Below, in pieces: positions 43,177-52,659 of a stretch of DNA of 64,000 nucleotides (positions are counted from its first letter, which is position 1; the number at the start of each line of letters is the position of its first letter). The notes under the pieces are model-generated. The model was not told the DNA's origin. It worked only from the letters and a program-made list of their open reading frames with translations, and did no database searches. The stretch comes from JBLNBN01 sp050260015 (GTDB lineage: Bacteria; Bacteroidota; Ignavibacteria; Kapaibacteriales; UBA2268). The stretch lies in contig JBLNBN010000029.1 of the NCBI GenBank assembly GCA_050260015.1, forward strand, positions 82,032 through 146,031, read 5' to 3'. The position numbers and the translations under genes are program-made.

Positions 43177-43613
43177 GGTTAGTCGTTCAGCGCGTTTCAA
43201 GCGCGCGCGTACTAGTCGACGGGAAAGTCGTCGGGGAAATATCCCGCGGCGCGGCGGCGCTCTTGGGAGTCGCAGCGACCGACGGCGAAAAGGAAATCGA
43301 ATGGATCGCCAATAAATTGGCGAATTTAAGAATTTTCGAAGACGCCGAGGGGAAGATGAATCTCTCCTCGGTCGACGTCGGCGGCGAATTGCTCGTCGTA
43401 TCGAACTTTACGCTCTATGGGGACGTCCAGAGAGGATTTAGACCTTCGTTTACCCAGGCCGCCGCGCCGGAGCTAGCCGAGCCGATCTATGATAAATTCG
43501 TGGAAAGGATGCGTAAAACTGGGCTTAAAATTGAAACGGGCGTCTTCGGCGCAATGATGAGGCTCGAGATAATAGGCGACGGGCCGGTCACGATCCTCGT
43601 GGAGAGCAAATAA
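43173..43613 (+). CDS. dtd: D-aminoacyl-tRNA deacylase Dtd
   Basis: A 146-residue deacylase that removes D-amino acids and glycine from mischarged tRNA. I start at the TTG at 43173, overlapping the obgE stop (TTGA), because family proteins begin M-R-x-V-V-Q-R-V and this codon gives exactly LRLVVQRVSSARV; AGGGAG lies just upstream. The N-terminal VVQRVSSARV, the active-site SNFTLYGDVQRGFRPSF motif near 78 and the FGAMMRLEIIGDGPVTI segment with its cross-subunit GP dipeptide are all there. Confidence 0.93.
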   Translation: MRLVVQRVSSARVLVDGKVVGEISRGAAALLGVAATDGEKEIEWIANKLANLRIFEDAEGKMNLSSVDVGGELLVVSNFTLYGDVQRGFRPSFTQAAAPELAEPIYDKFVERMRKTGLKIETGVFGAMMRLEIIGDGPVTILVESK

Positions 43614-43644
43614 TTAGAATATTATAAATTACTTACGACTATAA

Positions 43645-44436
43645 ATGGCCGCTTTAGAAAAATTACTGCAGGCGCAGGACGACAAGAACTCTATACTCTG
43701 CGTCGGGCTCGACCCTGAAACAGGAAAATTGCCCGAGGGAATTGAAAAATCGCCAAGGGGAATTTTAGAATTTAATAAACGATTGATAGAGGCGACGAGC
43801 GACGTCTGCTGCGCCTATAAGCTCAATTTCGCGTTCTACGAACGCTATGGCGTAGAGGGTTTCGAGATTCTTAAGAGAACATTCGAGGCAATACCCAGGA
43901 GAAACTTCTCGATAGCCGACGCAAAGCGGGGCGATATTGGAAATACTTCCCGCGCCTACGCCGCTTCCTGCTTCGAATACTTCGGGGCGGATTCGATCAC
44001 TGTCCACGCATGGATGGGAACCGATTCCGTTTCCCCTTTTTTGGAATATAAAAATAAACTGGTCTTCGCGCTCGCGCTGACGTCCAATCCCGGCTCGGCG
44101 GACTTCCAGCGGGTCGAGAGCCGCGAGGAGCCGATGTGGAAGATACTGATACACAAAACGAAGCGTTGGGCTCCGCCCTCGCAGCTTGGCTACGTAGTAG
44201 GCGCGACGCACCCGGAGGAGCTTGCGCAGGCGCGCGAAATTGCCCCCGAGCGAGCGCTGCTGATCCCCGGAATTGGAGCGCAGGGCGGCGACCTCGCTAA
44301 AACTTTGGAGGCGAACGCGGGCTCCCCGGCGGTAATAAATTCCTCCCGCGCGATTATCTACGCCTCGTCCGGAAGCGACTTCGCCGAAAGGGCGCGAGAG
44401 GAGTGCGAAAAGTTCAATAGAGAAGCGAATAAGTAG
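43645..44436 (+). CDS. pyrF: Orotidine 5'-phosphate decarboxylase (type 2)
   Basis: A 263-residue TIM-barrel enzyme that makes UMP from OMP, last step of de novo pyrimidine synthesis. The N-terminus SILCVGLDPETGKLP and the catalytic segment ADAKRGDIGNTSRAYA near residue 92 (the Asp-x-Lys-x-x-Asp array) define the type 2 subfamily; LIPGIGAQGGD near 212 and NSSRAIIYAS near 232 form the phosphate site. It sits 31 bases after dtd and 29 before the DUF2851 gene. No other pyr gene is near. Confidence 0.94.
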   Translation: MAALEKLLQAQDDKNSILCVGLDPETGKLPEGIEKSPRGILEFNKRLIEATSDVCCAYKLNFAFYERYGVEGFEILKRTFEAIPRRNFSIADAKRGDIGNTSRAYAASCFEYFGADSITVHAWMGTDSVSPFLEYKNKLVFALALTSNPGSADFQRVESREEPMWKILIHKTKRWAPPSQLGYVVGATHPEELAQAREIAPERALLIPGIGAQGGDLAKTLEANAGSPAVINSSRAIIYASSGSDFAERAREECEKFNREANK

Positions 44437-44465
44437 TTTTTCTCAATATATATTGAGCGTTAAAT

Positions 44466-45476
44466 ATGATACCGCGCGAAAAGCAGTTGCAGCGCGCCTT
44501 GCACGCGCTGCTATCGGACCCGGCGCGCATTTGGCGCGCGGAAAGCGGCGCGAGATTGCAAATACTCTCGCCCGGAAGGCTTAATCCCGCCGAAGGACCC
44601 GATTTCCGGGACGTCGCGATATTGCTCGGCGGCGCAATATATTGCGGCGACGCCGAATTCCACCTAAGAGCCTCCGATTGGGCCAGGCACGGCCACTCGG
44701 GCGACCCGCGCTACGACAACGTTATACTGCATATCGCGCTCGTCGCCGACTACCCTGAATGCGAAGTCTCCGAAACGTTGGTCGTCGACGAACGGGAACT
44801 CGCCGCAGTTCCGGAAGAGGCGCCCCCGCCCCCGGACATCCATTCCGTCGAGGACCTCCAGGACTACGCCCTCGTGCGCCTTCTGCGAAAGACCGCGGAA
44901 GCTCGCAGGGCCTTAAACCGCGCGCCGCTCAAAGAGGCGCTTTACGAGCTTGCCGAGGAATATATGCTCCGATACAACTCCAAGAGAAAAAGACCCGTCT
45001 ACAACGAAAACCAACTCGAGGCTCTCGCGCTCGCGCTGAAGGATTCGGAGATAGCGCGATTTCTTGAGCGATTGGAGAACGGAACGCTCGCAGCGGAGGT
45101 CTGCGATTGCATGTTCGCATTGATGAAGCGGCAGATCCTGGGGGAAGGGGCGCATTTCCGCCGCGAGCTCGTGCTGAACGCCGCGCTTCCGCTCGCGCTC
45201 TGCCTCGCTTCCGAGGAGCAACGCATTAGCCTATTCCTATGGTATTGGTCCACCTCCGCGCTCTGCCAGTACGGGCTGCTGAGCAGGAGGTTCCCCGCGA
45301 TCCCGCAAAATTATTTATGGCAGCAGCAGGGCATGCTCGAGTACTTACGCGAGCACGGCGCAAAGCCGAATATAGTCGCCGAAGCCTGCAGGGAATATGC
45401 GCTCGCCGAAGCGTTGTCGTTCTATCGATTGGGACGCCCGCCGGCGAGGCGCGCTCTCGAGGAGGAACGACCCTAA
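44466..45476 (+). CDS. DUF2851 protein
   Basis: A 336-residue soluble protein of the DUF2851 family, common in Bacteroidota. The signature is in the N-terminal third: LNPAEGPDFRDVAILLGGA followed by GDAEFHLRASDWARHGHSGD and the RYDNVILHIALV strand, a set of conserved acidic and histidine residues that recalls a nuclease or hydrolase fold, though activity is unproven. The rest is helical. It is shorter than many members (often over 400 residues). It is the last gene of the plus-strand run that starts at radA. Confidence 0.85.
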   Translation: MIPREKQLQRALHALLSDPARIWRAESGARLQILSPGRLNPAEGPDFRDVAILLGGAIYCGDAEFHLRASDWARHGHSGDPRYDNVILHIALVADYPECEVSETLVVDERELAAVPEEAPPPPDIHSVEDLQDYALVRLLRKTAEARRALNRAPLKEALYELAEEYMLRYNSKRKRPVYNENQLEALALALKDSEIARFLERLENGTLAAEVCDCMFALMKRQILGEGAHFRRELVLNAALPLALCLASEEQRISLFLWYWSTSALCQYGLLSRRFPAIPQNYLWQQQGMLEYLREHGAKPNIVAEACREYALAEALSFYRLGRPPARRALEEERP

Positions 45477-45614
45477 ATAGCGTTGTTCCTCGCTCTTTTC
45501 AATCGGTAATTTCCCGCTTTTTTCATATTTTGGGAAAGGATTTTTTGAGCATTCGAAAAATCCTTCTATTCTATTGCGAAATTCAATATTTTAAAGTAAT
45601 AAATAGGATATTCA

Positions 45615-48125
45615 ATGGCAAAATCTCAACCGGTTCGTCCGGCGGTAAAACCAAAAGAGAGCAAGCCTCTCCTGCCGGTAAAGTACCAAGATTGGATTTA
45701 CACCGGAGCGATTCTCGTCGCAGTTTTTATCTTCTTCAGCGCGGGAATTTTCGGCTCGGGCTTCTCCGCGCAGGACATCATCGCCTCGGAGAGCTTCGCA
45801 AAGTACGTCGAGCAGGCGAAAGCCCAGGGCGTCTTCCCGCAATGGATCCCATATATCTTCGGCGGCATGCCGAGCTTCGGGGCGCTGCTTACGACCGGCG
45901 ACAGGCTCTGGGATTTCTTCCCGGAAATTTTCTTCGGATTTGTTAATATTTTCGGCAAGATATTCGCCAACGACGCCGCGCGCGTCGCAATGTATTACTT
46001 CTTCTACGGCGCAGGCGTTTACTGGCTAATGCGCTCCAAGAAGTTCGACGCGTTCGTCTCCTTCTTTACGTCATTCGCCGCGGTCTTCTCCACCGGCATA
46101 GTCCTATGGGTAATGATCGGGCACAACACGAAGCCCGTCGTTTTCGCGATGATGCCATGGATCTTTTTATTCCTTGAAAAATTAAGAGTTAAATTTTCCC
46201 TGCTTTACGCCGCGCTGCTCGTAGTCGTCGTGCATATCATGATGGAAGGCACGCACGTGCAAATGATCTTTTACGTCGGCTCCGCGCTCGGGCTCTATTT
46301 GGTATTTGAATTGGTCTCGCGCTTGTTCAAGAAAAATCAGCCGCTCAGCGTGCTTCGCGCCGCCGCGGTCCTTGCCGTCGCCTTCGGACTTGCCTACTTA
46401 ATGGCTTCCGACAGATACATGAGCATCCAGGAATATACAAAATACTCGACGCGCGGCTCCGCGCCGCTCGTCCAATCCCAGCAGAACAAGCAGGACGCCA
46501 CGGGGGGCAACGATTACGGCTACGCGACCATGTGGAGCTTTAGCCCGCAGGAAATCGTCACCTTCTTCGTGCCGAACTACTACGGCTTCGGCAAGCTGAC
46601 CTATAAAGGCAACTATACTGGCGGGCAGGAAGTTAAGGTACAGACTTACTGGGGGCAGAAGGTCTTCGAGGACGCCGCTCCGTACATGGGCATATTCGTG
46701 CTTATGATGGCCGTCTGCGGCGCTTGGTACGCGCGGCGGGACGTCTTCGTGCAATTCCTTATGGCGCTCTCGGCCTTCGCGCTGCTGCTTAGCTTCGGAA
46801 ACAATTTCCCGCTGCTCTTCGATATATTTTACTACAACGTCCCGATGTTTAACAAGTTCCGCGCGCCCTCGATGGCCCTCGCGCTGCTGCAGTTCGCCGT
46901 TCCGATCCTGGCCGGCTACGGGCTTGCCGAGGCGTTTCGCCAGCGGAATAATCCCGAAAAGCGTTACGAGCGCCATTCGCTTTACCTAATATTCGCAGCA
47001 GGAGCTTTCCTCGTATTCGGATTCCTGTTTGGCGCGGCCTTCAAGGAGAGCTATCTCGAAGCCGTTTCAACGAGCAAATCCTACCGCATGGGCCCCGAGT
47101 TCCTCGATTTCGTTTGGAGCTCGATGATCAGCGACTGGTACGTAACGGCCCTCATCGCTTTAGTAGCCGCGGCGCTGTTCTTTTTCTTTATTAAGAGAAA
47201 GCTCGGAGTCTCCGGCTTTAGCATAGCTTTAATTGTTTTGTTGGGCATAGACCTCTGGCGCGTCGGCTGGCGCCCAATGGAAATTTCCAAGAAGAAGATC
47301 GAGAAGGAAGTTTTCCGCGAGTCGGATTGGGTTAATTTTATTAAGCAGGACAAAGGCGTATTCCGCATCGCGGACTTCGTATGGCCTTCGCCGAACGTTG
47401 CGGCGCACTTCGGCCTGGAAAGCGTCAACGGCTACCACTCCGCGAAGCTCAGGATCTACCAGGACATGCTCGACGCGACGAGCCAGGGCTCGACGAGCGG
47501 CGTTACCAGCCCGTTTATGTGGAGCCTGCTAAACGTCAAGTATATTATAACTCCCAAGGAATTGGGCCCGCCGCCGGCGTTCCGTTCGCAGGAGGAGAAC
47601 GCCCTCGTTTACGTCAACGAGCAGCGCACGCCGAGAGCCTACTTCGTAGCCCGCGCCGAGCGCGCGGACGCGAAAACAATAGTCGGAAAGCTAAAAGCCG
47701 CGGACTTCAACCCTCGCCAGGTAGCTTACCTCGAGACGACTCCGCCGGCCGGGATTGACTCCGCCGCCGCCGAAAACGCTACGGTGCAAATTACCGGCAA
47801 AACGTTCCACGAGATGAAGATGAAGACGCGTTCGTCCGCCACGGGCTTGCTCGTTGTCAGCGAAATTTACTATCCCTCGTGGAAAGCTTACATAGACGGC
47901 AAGGAAGTTCCCATCCTAAAAACGGATTATATCTTGCGTTCGATCGTCGTTCCGGCGGGCGAGCATACGATTGAAATGCGCTACGTATCCGAAAAGTTCG
48001 AGACGGGCAAAACTCTTTCGCTCGCTTCGAACGTATTAGTTCTCGCGTTGCTCGGCTTGGGCGCATTCTTCGAGCTAAGGAACAGGAAAAAGGATGGCGG
48101 GGAACCTGCCGATGAAATTAAATAA
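45615..48125 (+). CDS. YfhO-family membrane protein
   Basis: An 836-residue integral membrane protein of the YfhO family, linked in Gram-positives to glycosylation of lipoteichoic acid but not characterised in Bacteroidota. About a dozen transmembrane helices occur in residues 20-560, with FGGMPSFGALLTTGDRLWDF near 80 (the PxxxGG-type periplasmic loop). The C-terminal ~250 residues are soluble and periplasmic, with the typical YYPSWKAYIDGKEVPILKTDYILRSIVVPAG region near 755, then one last helix. It is likely a GT-C-type glycosyltransferase. It precedes the TIG-SUMF1 lipoprotein genes. Confidence 0.85.
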   Translation: MAKSQPVRPAVKPKESKPLLPVKYQDWIYTGAILVAVFIFFSAGIFGSGFSAQDIIASESFAKYVEQAKAQGVFPQWIPYIFGGMPSFGALLTTGDRLWDFFPEIFFGFVNIFGKIFANDAARVAMYYFFYGAGVYWLMRSKKFDAFVSFFTSFAAVFSTGIVLWVMIGHNTKPVVFAMMPWIFLFLEKLRVKFSLLYAALLVVVVHIMMEGTHVQMIFYVGSALGLYLVFELVSRLFKKNQPLSVLRAAAVLAVAFGLAYLMASDRYMSIQEYTKYSTRGSAPLVQSQQNKQDATGGNDYGYATMWSFSPQEIVTFFVPNYYGFGKLTYKGNYTGGQEVKVQTYWGQKVFEDAAPYMGIFVLMMAVCGAWYARRDVFVQFLMALSAFALLLSFGNNFPLLFDIFYYNVPMFNKFRAPSMALALLQFAVPILAGYGLAEAFRQRNNPEKRYERHSLYLIFAAGAFLVFGFLFGAAFKESYLEAVSTSKSYRMGPEFLDFVWSSMISDWYVTALIALVAAALFFFFIKRKLGVSGFSIALIVLLGIDLWRVGWRPMEISKKKIEKEVFRESDWVNFIKQDKGVFRIADFVWPSPNVAAHFGLESVNGYHSAKLRIYQDMLDATSQGSTSGVTSPFMWSLLNVKYIITPKELGPPPAFRSQEENALVYVNEQRTPRAYFVARAERADAKTIVGKLKAADFNPRQVAYLETTPPAGIDSAAAENATVQITGKTFHEMKMKTRSSATGLLVVSEIYYPSWKAYIDGKEVPILKTDYILRSIVVPAGEHTIEMRYVSEKFETGKTLSLASNVLVLALLGLGAFFELRNRKKDGGEPADEIK

Positions 48126-48175
48126 GCAATTGAGTTTATATTTATAAAAAATAGAGTAATAGGAGTATATAAAGA

Positions 48176-50290
48176 ATGAAGCATTTGAACAAGCTATGGG
48201 CGCTGCTGGCGTTCGCCGCTCTAGGGCTTTTCGCCCCGTCGTGCGGGGACGATCCTTCGGGCCCGGCGGATACCGACGGGCTTAAGATCGCCTCTCTTGC
48301 GCCTTCGAAGATACTACCAGTCCAGGAAATCCTGATCAAGGGAAGCGGTTTCGGCGCCGAGCAGGGCGACGGCTACGTGGAATTTGCCGGGATTCGCGTC
48401 GAAGAATACTTAAAGTGGACGGCGACCGAACTAAAGGTTAAAGTTCCCGCGATAACCGGCGACGGCAAGGTAATCGTTTACAAAGGCGGAAAGGCCAGCA
48501 ACGATTTCGCTTTTACGTACAATCGCGATCCTTACATTGAGAACGCCGGCGGAGGCGCGGCCTACCCGAACGAAAAGATCAGCATAACCGGGAGAAATTT
48601 CGGCTCGGCAAAGGGCTCCGTTACGATAAAAGGAACCCCGGCGACCGACGTTTCCAAGTGGACGGAAAACGAAATAGAAATTACTATTCCTAACGACGCC
48701 GTTTCAGGCCCGCTCGTAGTTAAAAGCGCCGCGGGCGTCGAGAGCAACGCTTTCGATTTTTACGTTTCTACGGCGACCGACCCGTATATATCTATGATTA
48801 ACGCTCCCGATCCTACCGAAGTCGGCTCCCAGGTTTCTATTAAAGGCAGCAATTTCGGCGCGGAGCGCGGCTCGAGCTACGTCGAGTTTAACGGCGTCAA
48901 GGCGACTGAATACGTTTCCTGGGCCGATAAGCTTATCGTCTGCAAAGTGCCCGTCGGCGCAAGCTCCGGCTTAGTAAGGGTCGCCGTCGGAACTCAAAAG
49001 AGCAAAGGCTTGCGCCAGGAAATTAAAGCGGCCGGCAGCCCCCCCTTGATTGAAAACGTCGATCCGACTACGTTCAAAGCCGGAGCTGAAATTACGATAA
49101 TCGGCGATTACTTCGGCGACGATTACGACGAAACTACCCACTTCGTTTATTTTGGCGATAAAAAGGCTGAAAACTACGCTATGTGGGAAAACAAGAAAAT
49201 CGTCGCTATAGCTCCTGCCGGGGCAGCTACCGGACAAATCTACGTCAAGGTAAAAGGCAAGATCAGCAATAAAGTAGATTATTGGATCAGCGGTTCCGGC
49301 GCCTTAGAGCTTAAATTGATCAATCCGTCGATCGGCACGGTTGGAAGCGCTATTACATTGACAGGTTCGGGCTTCGGCTCGACGCGCGGTTCGAGCGTCG
49401 TTATGTTCAACGGCGCAGACGCTGCGAATTACGTCTCCTGGAGCGAAAATTCCATCGAAGTAGAAGTTCCCGAAGGCGCTAAAACCGGCGAAGTAAAAGT
49501 TAAGGTCGGCTCGGCGACCAGCGCGGGCGTTATGTTTACCGTGCAGGAAACGTTCAAGCTGCTTACGCTCGTAACAATTCCCGCCGGCTCCTTCACAATG
49601 GGCAATCCCGACGAGGGCGGCTTCGACGACTACCCGACGAACCAGGTAACTATCTCCAGGTCGTTTTATATGTCGAAGTTTGAAGTTACCCAGGAAGAGT
49701 ACAAGAAGATAATGAACGGCTCGAACCCAAGCCGCGTCAAGAGCGATAAAGCCCCGGTCGACGGCGTAACCTGGAATCGCGCTGTGGAATTCTGCAACAG
49801 GCTCTCCAAGCAGGAAGGCTACGAGCAAAGCTACGTTAAGCAAAAAGTTGGCGCCGGCGATTCGATCTGGGTTTGCAACTATAACGCCAACGGCTACCGC
49901 CTGCCTACGGAAGCGGAATGGGAATACGCCGCCCGCGCAGGCTCTACCGATAAATACTATGGCGCGCTGAACGCGATAGCATGGTACGACGTTTCGAAGG
50001 TCACCTCGCCCCAGGAAGGCGGCAAGAAGCAGGCTAACGCATTTGGGCTATTCGACATGCTCGGTAACGTTTCCGAATGGGTAAATGATTGGTACAACTC
50101 GGGATACTACTCCTCTATGCCTAAGACGGACCCGCGCGGCCCAGCCTACGACAAGGACTATCCCGACAAAGTATATCGCGGCGGTTCCTATACCGACGGC
50201 GCGGACGACCTGGCGGCATTCAGAAGATTTTCCGCAAACCCGAACGAGGGGCAATATTACCTCGGTTTCAGGGTGGTAAGGAATAAATAA
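48176..50290 (+). CDS. Lipoprotein with five IPT/TIG domains and a SUMF1 domain (copy 1)
   Basis: A 704-residue surface or periplasmic lipoprotein. The signal peptide ends in a lipobox, FAPSC, with Cys23. Five IPT/TIG immunoglobulin-like repeats of ~80 residues follow from about 35 to 455, each with an I-x-G-x-x-F/Y-G motif (SGFGAEQGDGYVEF, RNFGSAKG, SNFGAERG, DYFGDDYD, SGFGSTRG). The C-terminal SUMF1/FGE-like domain starts at LVTIPAGSFTMGNPDEGG and includes GYRLPTEAEWEYAARAG, LFDMLGNVSEWVNDWY and YRGGSY. The active cysteines of formylglycine-generating enzyme are absent from the RGGSY...GFRV stretch, so a structural or ligand-binding role is likely. A close paralogue follows after a terminator. 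Confidence 0.85.
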   Translation: MKHLNKLWALLAFAALGLFAPSCGDDPSGPADTDGLKIASLAPSKILPVQEILIKGSGFGAEQGDGYVEFAGIRVEEYLKWTATELKVKVPAITGDGKVIVYKGGKASNDFAFTYNRDPYIENAGGGAAYPNEKISITGRNFGSAKGSVTIKGTPATDVSKWTENEIEITIPNDAVSGPLVVKSAAGVESNAFDFYVSTATDPYISMINAPDPTEVGSQVSIKGSNFGAERGSSYVEFNGVKATEYVSWADKLIVCKVPVGASSGLVRVAVGTQKSKGLRQEIKAAGSPPLIENVDPTTFKAGAEITIIGDYFGDDYDETTHFVYFGDKKAENYAMWENKKIVAIAPAGAATGQIYVKVKGKISNKVDYWISGSGALELKLINPSIGTVGSAITLTGSGFGSTRGSSVVMFNGADAANYVSWSENSIEVEVPEGAKTGEVKVKVGSATSAGVMFTVQETFKLLTLVTIPAGSFTMGNPDEGGFDDYPTNQVTISRSFYMSKFEVTQEEYKKIMNGSNPSRVKSDKAPVDGVTWNRAVEFCNRLSKQEGYEQSYVKQKVGAGDSIWVCNYNANGYRLPTEAEWEYAARAGSTDKYYGALNAIAWYDVSKVTSPQEGGKKQANAFGLFDMLGNVSEWVNDWYNSGYYSSMPKTDPRGPAYDKDYPDKVYRGGSYTDGADDLAAFRRFSANPNEGQYYLGFRVVRNK

Positions 50291-50317
50291 TAATCCAGCT
50301 CGGAAGATTATCTTCAT

Positions 50318-50351
50318 AAAAACCTCCTCCGGTTTGCCGGAGGAGGTTTTT
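50318..50351 (+). terminator. Rho-independent terminator between the two TIG-SUMF1 genes
   Basis: A 15-base perfect stem, AAAAACCTCCTCCGG (50318-50332) with CCGGAGGAGGTTTTT (50337-50351), and a TTTG tetraloop. It separates the two paralogues into independent transcripts. Confidence 0.95.
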
Positions 50352-50472
50352 AAGTTTTGATTAAGTAAAATTTTTTAAACGTTAATATTTGTAACTTTTA
50401 TTGTAAAAATTACATTATGATATTATCAATTTGCATTATTTTTTAATGTTATTTAGTTTGGAGGATAGTGGT

Positions 50473-52602
50473 ATGAAGCGTCTTTTCCATTATGTAGCTT
50501 TATTAAGTCTAATGATTCTCGCGCTTTCCTGCAGCGACGATCCGCCGTCGAAACCTGAAGACAAACCGGAAGACATCATCATTTCTTCCCTATCCTCGAC
50601 AAAGATACTGCCTGCGCAGGAGATTATCATCAAAGGCTCGGGTTTCGGCGCGGAGCAAGGCGACTCTTACGTCGAATTCTCCGGGCTTCGAGCCGATGCA
50701 TACATTACTTGGAGCGCTACGGAACTAAAAGTTAAGGTCCCCAAAATTACCGGGGACGGTAAAGTAGTCGTTACAAAAGGCGGAAGAAGCAGCGCCGGGT
50801 TCGATTACAAGCTGAATCGCGACCCGTACATCGAGAGCGCGGGCCCCGGCGCGGCATTCCCCGGCGAAGTTGCAAATATCTACGGTAGGAATTTCGGCGC
50901 TCAAAAGGGAACGGTCACGTTCAACGGGACTGCGGCCACGGAAATTTCCAAATGGTCTGATTCGACGATCGCTTTGAAAGTTCCCGAAGGCTCATCTACC
51001 GGCCCGGTATTAGTGATTACCTCCGCTAACGACACAAGTAACGCGTTTCAGTTCACAGTTTCCGTTTATACGGATCCGGCGATAAGCTCGATTGAACCGA
51101 AGAACGAGGAAATAAAAGTTGGAACCCTCGTCACGATTAAAGGTCAATACTTCGGCGCTTCGCAGGCGGCTAATTACGCCGAGTTCAACGGAGTTAAAGC
51201 CACTGATTACGCCTCCTGGACCGATACGGAAATTAAATGCAAAGTCCCCGTCGGCGCAAGCTCGGGCAATGTTACCGTCGCCGTCGGAAATCAAAAGAGC
51301 AAAGGTTATTACCTCGAAATAAAATCCGCCCCTAATCCTCCTCAAATAACCTCTCTTGACAAGACTGAGATAATCATAAACGACGATCTCGTGATTAACG
51401 GCAATTACTTCGGCGATAATTACGACGATAAAAAATGCTTCGTTTACTTCGGAACCGTAAAAGCCGAATTGTTCTCTTCATGGACTAATAATAAAATTAC
51501 CGTCGTAGTTCCTAAGAACATTACCGACGGTCAGCTCTACGTGGAGGCAGACGGAAAGCAAAGCAATAAAGTAAGCTATACGATCTACGTGCCGAACGAA
51601 TTTAAGCTCAATTCGGTACTACCAAGCTCCGCTTCCGTCGGGGACAAAGTAACGCTCAGCGGCAAAGGATTCGGCGCCGCGAGAGGCTCCAGCGTCGTAC
51701 TATTCACCGGGGCGGAGGCGACGCAGTACTCTTCCTGGAGCGATAAATCAATTGAAGTAATCGTTCCGCAAAACGCAAGCGACGGAGAGATAACAGTAAA
51801 AGTAGGCAGTAAGGTTACCAACGGGGTTAACTTTACCGTTCAGCATGGCGTAGTTCTGCTGGATATGGCTCTCATCCCTGCCGGCGAGTTTACTATGGGC
51901 AATCCTAACGGCAATCCTAACGGATTCGAAGGCGACGCTCCAACCAATAAGATTAAGATCACTAAGCCCTTCTATATGTCCAAAACCGAAATAACCCAGG
52001 GCGAATTTAAGAAGACGATGGATCAGTCCAACCCGAGCGATTTCAAAAGCGGGGATAAATATCCCGTTGAAAGCCTGACCTGGGAGCGCGCAATCGAGTT
52101 TTGCAACAAATTATCCGAGAGGGAAAGCTACACCCCCTGCTATACGAAGAAGCAAGTCAGCGGTAAAATGATATGGGTATGCGACTTCGACGCCTCCGGC
52201 TATCGCTTGCCGACCGAAGCGGAATGGGAGTACGCCGCTCGCGCCGGCACGACCGGGGCGCAGTATGGCGCGTTAAACGATATTGCTTGGTACGGCGGCA
52301 CAACAAGTTCAAATAAAAAGCCCCAGGAAGTACGTTTAAAACAGCCTAACGCATTCGGTCTTTACGATATGCTCGGCAACGTTGCGGAATGGGTCAACGA
52401 TTGGTTCCTCCTTTCTTATTATTCCTCGATGCCGACAACCGACCCCAAGGGCCCGGACTACGACGGCGCTTACCCTGAAAAGGGCTACCGCGGCGGGTAC
52501 TTCTCATCCTCTGCGGAGGAAATGGGCGTTTTTAAACGAACTGGATATGCGCCTGAGTCCAGCCAAAACTTTATCGGCTTCCGTGTAGTTAGAAAGAAAT
52601 AG
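50473..52602 (+). CDS. Lipoprotein with five IPT/TIG domains and a SUMF1 domain (copy 2)
   Basis: A 709-residue paralogue of the preceding gene, homologous from the lipobox to the C-terminus. The start is the ATG at 50473 (MKRLFHYVALL) behind GGAGG, not the ATG at 50431. The lipobox is LALSC with Cys20. Five TIG repeats run to about residue 455, then the SUMF1 domain (ALIPAGEFTMGNPNGNPNG, RLPTEAEWEYAARAG, LYDMLGNVAEWVNDWF). It too lacks the catalytic FGE cysteines. Compared with copy 1 the SUMF1 N-terminal loop has the repeated GNPN motif. It has its own upstream AT-rich region and terminator, so the copies may be expressed separately. Confidence 0.85.
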   Translation: MKRLFHYVALLSLMILALSCSDDPPSKPEDKPEDIIISSLSSTKILPAQEIIIKGSGFGAEQGDSYVEFSGLRADAYITWSATELKVKVPKITGDGKVVVTKGGRSSAGFDYKLNRDPYIESAGPGAAFPGEVANIYGRNFGAQKGTVTFNGTAATEISKWSDSTIALKVPEGSSTGPVLVITSANDTSNAFQFTVSVYTDPAISSIEPKNEEIKVGTLVTIKGQYFGASQAANYAEFNGVKATDYASWTDTEIKCKVPVGASSGNVTVAVGNQKSKGYYLEIKSAPNPPQITSLDKTEIIINDDLVINGNYFGDNYDDKKCFVYFGTVKAELFSSWTNNKITVVVPKNITDGQLYVEADGKQSNKVSYTIYVPNEFKLNSVLPSSASVGDKVTLSGKGFGAARGSSVVLFTGAEATQYSSWSDKSIEVIVPQNASDGEITVKVGSKVTNGVNFTVQHGVVLLDMALIPAGEFTMGNPNGNPNGFEGDAPTNKIKITKPFYMSKTEITQGEFKKTMDQSNPSDFKSGDKYPVESLTWERAIEFCNKLSERESYTPCYTKKQVSGKMIWVCDFDASGYRLPTEAEWEYAARAGTTGAQYGALNDIAWYGGTTSSNKKPQEVRLKQPNAFGLYDMLGNVAEWVNDWFLLSYYSSMPTTDPKGPDYDGAYPEKGYRGGYFSSSAEEMGVFKRTGYAPESSQNFIGFRVVRKK

Positions 52603-52628
52603 ACGTAACGAGACTTTGAAGCTTTAAG

Positions 52629-52659
52629 TCCCTTTCCGCGAACGCGGAAGGGGATTTTT
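52629..52659. terminator. Convergent terminator (TIG-SUMF1 copy 2 / rsgA)
   Basis: TCCCTTTCCGC (from 52629) pairs with GCGGAAGGGGA (to 52654) with one G-T pair and a loop near GAAC, followed by five T. It ends at the rsgA stop codon. Confidence 0.8.

Noticed and set aside
48176..52602. Formylglycine-generating enzyme activity for the SUMF1 domains
   Set aside because: The cysteines needed in the RGGSY...LGFR region are absent in both copies, and no sulfatase gene is nearby.
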